Assembly (NCBI RefSeq): GCF_012163145.1
Contig: NZ_JAAVTX010000004.1
Coordinates: forward strand, 186,001 to 250,000
Length of the DNA stretch: 64,000 nt
Origin: Falsiroseomonas frigidaquae
GTDB taxonomy: Bacteria; Pseudomonadota; Alphaproteobacteria; Acetobacterales; Acetobacteraceae
Direction: 5' to 3'
Part shown: positions 58,944 to 64,000 of the stretch, piece after piece
Layout of the letters: every line of letters starts with the position of its first letter
How positions within the stretch are numbered: the stretch's first letter is position 1
Program-made: the position numbers and the translations under genes
Notes under the pieces: model-generated
What the model was told of the DNA's origin: nothing
The model's input: only the letters and a program-made list of their open reading frames with translations
The model's database searches: none

Positions 58944-59876
58944 ATGATTGCCGCCCATGCCGACTGGTCCATGGCGCCGGGCAAGCGCTGGATGGCGCTG
59001 GCGGAACGTCGCGGCGCCATCTGGCACGCGCAGGCGCCGCGCCTGGTCGGCGATACCGCCCAACTGCTGCCCGGGTTGCTGGCCGATGGAAGGCCGGTGG
59101 CGCTGGGGCTGGACCTGCCGCTCGGCGTGCCGCGGGACTGGGCGGCGGGGCGGGCGGAGGTGGATTTTCCGCAATTCCTCGCCGGGCTTGTGGCGCGGCC
59201 GGAATTCTTCCGCGTCGCCGCGACGCTGGCCGAGGTCTCCGCCGCGCAGCCCTTCTACCCGGCCCGCGGCATCAAGGGCATGACGCGCGCCAGCCATGCT
59301 GCCGCGCTCGGCCTGGCGGGGCCGGCCGGGCTGTCGCGGCTATGCGACCGGGCGACCGCGCTGCGGCCGGCAGGCGCGCCGGTGTTCTGGACGCTGGGCG
59401 CCAACCAATCCGGCAAGGCCGCCATCGCCGCCTGGCGGGACTGGATCGCGCCGGCCCTGGCCGCCGGCGCGCCGGTTTCGTTCTGGCCCTTCGCCGGCCC
59501 GCTGCACGGGCTGCTCGCACCCGGCCGGGTGGCGCTGGCCGAGGTCTATCCGGCCGAGGCGCTGCGCCAGCTCGGCCTGAAGCTGGCCGGCAGCAAGCGG
59601 ATGCAGACGCCGCGCCGCGCCCTGGCCCCGGCCTTGCGCGCCGCCATGGAAAGGCTGCGCGTGGAACCCTCGGCGGCGCTCGCCGCGGAGCTGGAGAATG
59701 GCTTCGGCGCCGATGCGGCCGGGGAGGATCGGCTGGACTGCGTGCTCGGCCTGCTGGCGCTGGTCGCGGTGCTGGACGGCGCCCGGCCCGACCACATTCC
59801 GGATGATCCCTGGATCCGGCGGTGGGAGGGCTGGGTGCTTGGCCAGACGGACCTGCCCTATGGAATGTCCGGATAA
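58944..59876 (+). CDS. DUF429-like protein
   Basis: 310 residues from ATG 58944. ALGLDLPLGVPRDWAAGRAE, ALAEVYPAEALRQLGLKLAG and DRLDCVLGLLALVAVL are consistent with DUF429, a predicted RNase H-fold nuclease-like family; the Asp/Glu residues in these motifs would be the acidic site. No activity is known. The frame is open 39 bases upstream but lacks a ribosome site. The 3' end overlaps the convergent panE gene by 19 bases. Confidence 0.75.
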   Translation: MIAAHADWSMAPGKRWMALAERRGAIWHAQAPRLVGDTAQLLPGLLADGRPVALGLDLPLGVPRDWAAGRAEVDFPQFLAGLVARPEFFRVAATLAEVSAAQPFYPARGIKGMTRASHAAALGLAGPAGLSRLCDRATALRPAGAPVFWTLGANQSGKAAIAAWRDWIAPALAAGAPVSFWPFAGPLHGLLAPGRVALAEVYPAEALRQLGLKLAGSKRMQTPRRALAPALRAAMERLRVEPSAALAAELENGFGADAAGEDRLDCVLGLLALVAVLDGARPDHIPDDPWIRRWEGWVLGQTDLPYGMSG

Positions 59877-60841
59877 AGCTTCGCCGCCCGCGCGACCTGC
59901 TTGACCAGCGCCACCAGCAATTCGAGTTGCGGCGCCGGCGTGCCGGTCAGTCGCGCCAGTTGCAGCGGCGCATCGAACAGCGCGTCGATCTCCATCGGCC
60001 GGCCGAGTTCCAGATCCTGCAGGATGGAGGGCTTGTGCGCCATGTTGGAGGCGGCCACGCGCGCCACATGCTGGTCGGTCAGCACCACGCCGAGCGCCGC
60101 GGCGATCGCCCTGCCCTCCTCCGCGCTGCGCCGTCCGGCCTCCCGCAGCAGCGGGTCGGCGAAGGTGTCCCGCACGCCGCGGCGCGCCAGCACACAGAGC
60201 GGCCCGTTGCCGAGATTGCCGAGCAGCTTGGCCCAGACCTCCTGCCTGATGTCGGGCGTCACCGGGGACGGCATGCCGCCGGCCTCCAGCGCGGCGGAGA
60301 TCGCCCGCGCGCGGTCGGAGATGCGGCCATCCGGCTCGCCGAGGATGACGCGGATATTGCCGTGTTCGCTGTGCACCACGCCGGGCGAGACCACCTCGGC
60401 GGCGGAATACACCACGCCGCCGATGGTGCGCGGCAGGCCCACGGCGGATTCCAGCGCGCCGCCGGGATCGACCGCCGGCAGCCGCCTGTCGCGATGCGGG
60501 CCGTTCACGCCGAGGAAGTACCACCAGGGAATGCCGTTCATCACGAAGGCGACAGCGGTTTCCGGCCCGAGCAGCGGCGCGATGCCGGCCGCGACATCGG
60601 GCAGCGCCGGCGCCTTCACCGTGACGATCACCGCATCCTGCGGCCCCAGCTCGCGCGGATCGGCGCTGGCCTTGGGGCGGCTGTGATGCGTGCCGTCATG
60701 TGCCTGCACGGTCAGACCATTGGCCTGGATCGCCGCCAGATGCGCGCCGCGCGCCACCAGGGAAACCTCCGCCCCGCCGCGCGCCAGGCGGCCGGCGATG
60801 TGGCCGCCGATGGCACCGGCGCCATAGACACAGATCTTCAT
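59858..60841 (-). CDS. panE: 2-dehydropantoate 2-reductase family protein
   Basis: 327 residues. The NADP fingerprint ICVYGAGAIGGHIAGRLARG is at residues 3-22 and the catalytic-site Lys is in EVWAKLLGNLGNGPLCVLAR; the C-terminal ALFDAPLQLARLTGTPAPQL helices are typical. It would reduce ketopantoate to pantoate for CoA synthesis, or act on another 2-oxoacid; several bacteria carry paralogues of this family. Its ATG overlaps the stop of the M20 gene (ATGA), and its end overlaps DUF429 by 19 bases. Confidence 0.85.
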   Translation of the reverse strand: MKICVYGAGAIGGHIAGRLARGGAEVSLVARGAHLAAIQANGLTVQAHDGTHHSRPKASADPRELGPQDAVIVTVKAPALPDVAAGIAPLLGPETAVAFVMNGIPWWYFLGVNGPHRDRRLPAVDPGGALESAVGLPRTIGGVVYSAAEVVSPGVVHSEHGNIRVILGEPDGRISDRARAISAALEAGGMPSPVTPDIRQEVWAKLLGNLGNGPLCVLARRGVRDTFADPLLREAGRRSAEEGRAIAAALGVVLTDQHVARVAASNMAHKPSILQDLELGRPMEIDALFDAPLQLARLTGTPAPQLELLVALVKQVARAAKLYPDIP

Positions 60842-62013
60842 GCCAGCAGCTCCAGCGTCGCGCGCGTCAGGGCCTGCACGCCATTGCCGATGCAGGCCTC
60901 GTCCGGTTGATAGAAGGCATTGTGCAGCCGGTCGTCCCGCCCCGCCGCGCCACTGCCGATCCGCAGATGGAAGGATGGCGCCCGCGCGGCGAATTCGGAA
61001 AAATCCTCGGAGCCCATCGAGGCCTCGCCTTCATCGACCACGTCGCCGAACTGCGCGCGCACGGCGGCCAGCACCGGGGCCATGACGCGATCCTCATTCA
61101 CCAGCGGCGGCACCATGCGCTGGTAGTCCAGCGTGCACTCCACGCGCATCGCGGTCTGCAGCCCCTCCGCCAGCCGGCGGATCGCCGCCTGCGCCGTGTC
61201 CCGCGCTGCCTCATGCAGCGTGCGGACGGTGCCCTTCAGGTGCACGCGCTCCGGAATGATGTTGTAGGTGGTGCCGCCATTGAAGGCGCCGATGGTAACC
61301 ACCGCCGGATGCAGCGGCTTCACCTCGCGGCTCACCACGGTCTGCACCTGGCTGACGAAGGCGCTGGCGGCGACGATCGGATCGACCGCGGCATAGGGAT
61401 GCGCGGCATGACCAGACTTGCCGCGGATCGACAGGTCGAAGCGGTCCGATGCGGCGAGGCAGGCGCCGCGCGCGAAGCCGAACCGACCGACCGGCAGGTC
61501 GGGCTGGTTGTGGAAACCGAGCGCGAGGTCGATTCCCTCCGCCGCGCCATCGGCGATCATCGCCGCCGCGCCCTGCAGCACTTCCTCCGCCGGCTGGAAC
61601 ACCAGCTTCACCCGGCCGGCCAGCATCGGCGCGAGATGCTTCAATAGCGAAGCAACTCCGAGCAGCGTCGCAGTGTGGATGTCATGCCCGCAGGCATGCA
61701 TCTTCCCGTTGTGGCGGCTGGCGAATTCCAGCCCCGTCTCCTCATGGATCGGCAGCGCGTCCATGTCCGCGCGGATCGCCAGGGTCGGGCCCGGGCGGCC
61801 GCCCTCGATGGTGCCGATGACGCCGGTGCCGCCGATTCCGGTGACATGGGGAATGCCCAGCCGCGCGAGTTCGGCGGCGACGATACCCGCGGTGCGTGTC
61901 TCCTCGAAGGCGAGTTCGGGATGGGCGTGGATGTCGCGACGGATGGCCACCAGGGCAGCCGTGATGCCGTCTGCATCCTCGCGAATTCGCCGTTCGGGAT
62001 CATTGATGCGCAT
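60838..62013 (-). CDS. M20-family amidohydrolase (hippurate hydrolase-like)
   Basis: 391 residues from ATG 62013; a GTG five codons upstream is possible. Metal-site motifs are HACGHDIHTATLLG, QPAEEVLQGAAAMI with the catalytic Glu, and SMGSEDFSEF; the dimerisation domain has SGKSGHAAHPYAAVDPI. M20D enzymes remove acyl groups from N-acyl amino acids or open amides such as hippurate. It is cytoplasmic. Divergent from a Bug receptor gene; a 124-base gap (62014-62137) must contain both promoters. Co-transcribed with panE. Confidence 0.92.
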   Translation of the reverse strand: MRINDPERRIREDADGITAALVAIRRDIHAHPELAFEETRTAGIVAAELARLGIPHVTGIGGTGVIGTIEGGRPGPTLAIRADMDALPIHEETGLEFASRHNGKMHACGHDIHTATLLGVASLLKHLAPMLAGRVKLVFQPAEEVLQGAAAMIADGAAEGIDLALGFHNQPDLPVGRFGFARGACLAASDRFDLSIRGKSGHAAHPYAAVDPIVAASAFVSQVQTVVSREVKPLHPAVVTIGAFNGGTTYNIIPERVHLKGTVRTLHEAARDTAQAAIRRLAEGLQTAMRVECTLDYQRMVPPLVNEDRVMAPVLAAVRAQFGDVVDEGEASMGSEDFSEFAARAPSFHLRIGSGAAGRDDRLHNAFYQPDEACIGNGVQALTRATLELLA

Positions 62014-62137
62014 TGGGGGCTGCTCCACGCAATTTCATGGCGGAATGGTAGGTGAAGAAGCGGTCATCACAAAGGGAGCGGCTTGCGAGGCTCGGAAGCA
62101 CCGTGCATAGGCGTGCCAACATCACGGGAGAACATCC

Positions 62138-63112
62138 ATGGCCGGAGAACTGACGCGACGCGCGCTTGCCGCCGGTGCCGCCCTGTTGGCGATGCCCCGG
62201 CTGGCCCGCGCCCAGGCCTGGCCCTCCGGCCCCGTCCGCATCGTGGTTCCCTTCGCGCCCGGCGGCAGCACGGACCTGACCGCCCGGTTGGTGGCGGATG
62301 GCCTGGCGCAGCGCATCGGCGTGCCGGTGGTGGTGGAGAACCGCCCCGGCGCCGGGGCGACCACCGGCAGCCAGGTGGTGGCGGATGCGGCGCCGGATGG
62401 GCAGACCCTGGTGATGAGCAATATCGCCAGCCACGCGATCAGCCCGGCGCTGTACGGCAACCTGCGCTACGACCCGGTGACCTCCTTCACCCATATCGCC
62501 ATGGTGATCACCAACCCCTCCGTCTGGGTGGTCAATCCGCGCAGCGAGATCAACAACCTGGCGGATCTGGTGCAGGCGGCGAAGGCAAAGCCCGGCGGGC
62601 TGGACATGGCGTCTTCCGGCGCCGGGTCTTCCAACCACCTGATGCTGGTGCGCTTCTCCGAACTCGCGGGCATCGAGCATACCCACATCCCGTTCCGCGG
62701 CGCCGGCCCGGCGATGACGGCGGTGATCGCGGGCCAGGTGCCGATGATGTCGGACAGCCTGCCCTCTGCCGCCGGGCATATCCGCCAGGGCAGCGTGCGC
62801 GCCATCGCCATCAGCAGCGCGGAACGCCACCCGGCCTTCCCGGATGTCCCGACCTTCCGCGAGCAGGGCTTCGACCTGTCCAGCACATCCTGGTTTGCCC
62901 TGTCCGGCCCGGCCGGCATGCAGCCCGCTGTGGTGGAACGGCTGCACCGGGAGATCATGGCGGTGATCGCGACGCCGGCGAGCCAGCAGCGCTTCGCCGA
63001 GCTGGGCGGCACCGCGGGCAACATGACCCCGGCGGAGTTCACCGCTTTCGTGGCCGAGGAAGTGGCGCGCTGGGCCCCCGTGGTGCGGGCCTCGGGCGCC
63101 ACCGTCGGTTAG
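62138..63112 (+). CDS. Bug-family (tripartite tricarboxylate transporter) solute receptor
   Basis: 324 residues. Signal peptide with an RR (LTRRALAAGAALLAMPRLARA) ending about residue 26. WPSGPVRIVVPFAPGGSTDL, VVENRPGAGATTGS and IPFRGAGPAMTAVIAGQVPM are the Bug motifs. It is followed by tctB and tctA, so it is likely the receptor of a complete TTT system that imports an organic acid, and with the adjacent amidohydrolase could form an uptake-and-hydrolysis module for an N-acyl substrate (inference). Confidence 0.92.
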   Translation: MAGELTRRALAAGAALLAMPRLARAQAWPSGPVRIVVPFAPGGSTDLTARLVADGLAQRIGVPVVVENRPGAGATTGSQVVADAAPDGQTLVMSNIASHAISPALYGNLRYDPVTSFTHIAMVITNPSVWVVNPRSEINNLADLVQAAKAKPGGLDMASSGAGSSNHLMLVRFSELAGIEHTHIPFRGAGPAMTAVIAGQVPMMSDSLPSAAGHIRQGSVRAIAISSAERHPAFPDVPTFREQGFDLSSTSWFALSGPAGMQPAVVERLHREIMAVIATPASQQRFAELGGTAGNMTPAEFTAFVAEEVARWAPVVRASGATVG

Positions 63113-63150
63113 CAGGACGGTTAATGAAGGTTCGGTAATTTATCTTGCGC

Positions 63151-63162
63151 ATGTCCGGACAT
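63151..63162. promoter_or_regulatory. 12-base perfect palindrome in the tctB leader
   Basis: ATGTCCGGACAT reads the same on both strands and lies 39 bases after the Bug receptor stop. It could be an operator controlling tctBA. A weak TTGGCG-17-TAGGGT promoter-like pair follows at 63169-63197. The 295-base gap 63113-63407 has no gene. Confidence 0.35.
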
Positions 63163-63329
63163 CATCTGTTGGCGTGATCGTTCGGGATGATTAGGGTTCG
63201 CCTCGAAAACGGCCGCCGGCGCCAGGCTGGCGGTCCGTCGCGTCAAGCGCCCAGCCAGTGCCGCATGCGGCTCCGGCGGGTGTTGCGGGGGCCGGCTACG
63301 GCACCGGGCGATGCGGGCCTTAGGAAGTG

Positions 63330-63354
63330 GCGGGGTGACCTTCGGTCGCCCCGC
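63330..63354 (+). terminator. Hairpin in the tctB leader
   Basis: GCGGGGTGACC (63330-63340) pairs with GGTCGCCCCGC (63344-63354) over 11 bases with one G-T wobble and a TTC loop. It sits 53 bases before the tctB start and 217 bases after the receptor stop. It may attenuate transcription from the receptor gene into tctBA. No T-run follows. Confidence 0.5.
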
Positions 63355-63407
63355 GGGTCGGAAATCAGGACTTGTCCCGCGGCGGGGCGGGCAACAACGA
63401 GGTGCGG

Positions 63408-63860
63408 ATGAAGATCAACGCGAAAGACCTGGCGGCGGGGCTGGTACTTCTGGCCTTTGCCGTCGCCGGCTTGTATTTGAATTTGGATCATACGCTGGGC
63501 AATGCCCGCCGCATGGGCCCGGGCTACATGCCGATGCTGGCCTTCGGGCTGCTGTTTTTCCTCAGCATCACCATCATGGGCCTTGCGCTGTTCAGCGGGC
63601 CGGACAAGCTGGACCGCTGGGCGTGGCGGGAGATGTTCCTGATCCTCGCCGCCATCTGCGTCTTTGGCCTCATCCTCGAAAAGGCCGGGATGCTGCTGAC
63701 CCTGACGGTGACCATCGCGATCTCGTCCCTGGCTGATCGAACCCACAAGCCCCTTGGCGTGCTGGGGCTGATCGCCTTCCTCGTCGCGCTTTGCTGGCTG
63801 GTGTTCATCTACTGGCTAGACATCCGCATCCCGGTCTGGCCGACCTACTTCGCCTACTGA
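63408..63860 (+). CDS. tctB: Tripartite tricarboxylate transporter TctB-type small membrane subunit
   Basis: 150 residues from ATG 63408, GAGG 6 bases upstream. Four hydrophobic segments (LAAGLVLLAFAVAGLYL; GYMPMLAFGLLFFLSITIMGL; MFLILAAICVFGLILE; LGLIAFLVALCWLVFIYWL) and the GNARRMGPGYMP motif after the first helix are TctB hallmarks. It pairs with TctA in the inner membrane. It ends 13 bases before the tctA start. Confidence 0.9.
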   Translation: MKINAKDLAAGLVLLAFAVAGLYLNLDHTLGNARRMGPGYMPMLAFGLLFFLSITIMGLALFSGPDKLDRWAWREMFLILAAICVFGLILEKAGMLLTLTVTIAISSLADRTHKPLGVLGLIAFLVALCWLVFIYWLDIRIPVWPTYFAY

Positions 63861-63873
63861 GGGAAAACGATCC

Positions 63874-64000
63874 ATGGAAACCCTTTTCGCGAACCTCGCC
63901 CTCGGGTTCAGCGTCGCGTTCAGCTTCGAGAACCTGACCTTCGCGCTGCTGGGCGCCTTCATCGGCACGGCGATCGGCGTGCTGCCGGGCATCGGCCCGG
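63874..64000 (+). CDS. tctA: Tripartite tricarboxylate transporter TctA-type large subunit, 3'-truncated
   Basis: Only 42 codons are visible before the window ends. They read METLFANLALGFSVAFSFEN then LTFALLGAFIGTAIGVLPGI-GP, the universal TctA N-terminus with the VLPGIGP loop that begins the first 12-helix half. It would form the sodium-driven permease fed by the Bug receptor and TctB. Confidence 0.92.
   Translation, partial: METLFANLALGFSVAFSFENLTFALLGAFIGTAIGVLPGIGP

Overview
The window is a chromosomal segment of a very GC-rich Gram-negative bacterium, most likely an alphaproteobacterium of the Acetobacteraceae (Roseomonas-like). This is inferred from gene content: COQ9 and ATP12 homologues, a split-alpha proton-translocating transhydrogenase (pntAA/pntAB/pntB), fused MaeB malic enzyme, and several tripartite tricarboxylate (Bug/TctB/TctA) transport genes. 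Genes are packed tightly, with many 4-base ATGA/GTGA overlaps. I see no rRNA, insertion sequence, prophage or CRISPR array; the one tRNA is tRNA-Leu(GAG).

Layout. 1-6.5 kb: a surface-glycan or secretion cluster made of a 5'-truncated GT4 glycosyltransferase, a coiled-coil membrane protein, two PrtD-like ABC half-transporters and an HlyD adaptor, followed by an FAD monooxygenase. 7.7-14.3 kb: ugpBAEC glycerol-3-phosphate uptake operon preceded by a good PHO box, then a TPR-glycosyltransferase. 14.3-19.7 kb: sensor histidine kinase, stand-alone receiver, AIG2-like protein, phosphomannomutase/phosphoglucomutase and galU (nucleotide-sugar supply). 19.8-22.5 kb: a minus-strand operon of a YjdF-like membrane protein, EEP-fold nuclease, VWA protein and membrane-anchored J protein. 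23-31 kb: maeB, small unknown genes, a GNAT protein, tRNA-Leu, lipB and an rhlE-type helicase. 31.3-34.6 kb: acylphosphatase/ATP12, a Cys-rich secreted protein, peptide deformylase/COQ9/a 25-residue membrane peptide, and rpsU. 34.8-46.1 kb: class III aminotransferase, two TSUP permeases, pntAA-AB-B, DUF3891, a Bug receptor, cytochrome c, thiE, phzF-like and a secreted protein. 46.2-51.5 kb: FkbM methyltransferase, then epmA, epmB and efp (EF-P and its beta-lysylation enzymes) with a Phd/VapC-type toxin-antitoxin pair inserted, then a suhB-like phosphatase. 51.6-56.9 kb: OmpA-like protein, MotA/TolQ/ExbB-like channel, and a 990-residue MotB/OmpA-like protein with a coiled coil of about 590 residues, then a MOSC protein. 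56.9-64 kb: upp, DUF1491, cytochrome b561, DUF429-like, panE, an M20 amidohydrolase, and a Bug-tctB-tctA operon that runs off the end.

The best candidates for unusual biology are the ion-channel motor-like operon with the over-long periplasmic coiled coil (51.6-56.2 kb), the two-half-transporter type I exporter linked to glycosyltransferases (1-6.5 kb), the 25-residue membrane peptide whose ribosome-binding site lies in a perfect inverted repeat (33.0-33.1 kb), and the PHO-box control of ugp. All function calls are from reading sequence motifs; no database search was run.
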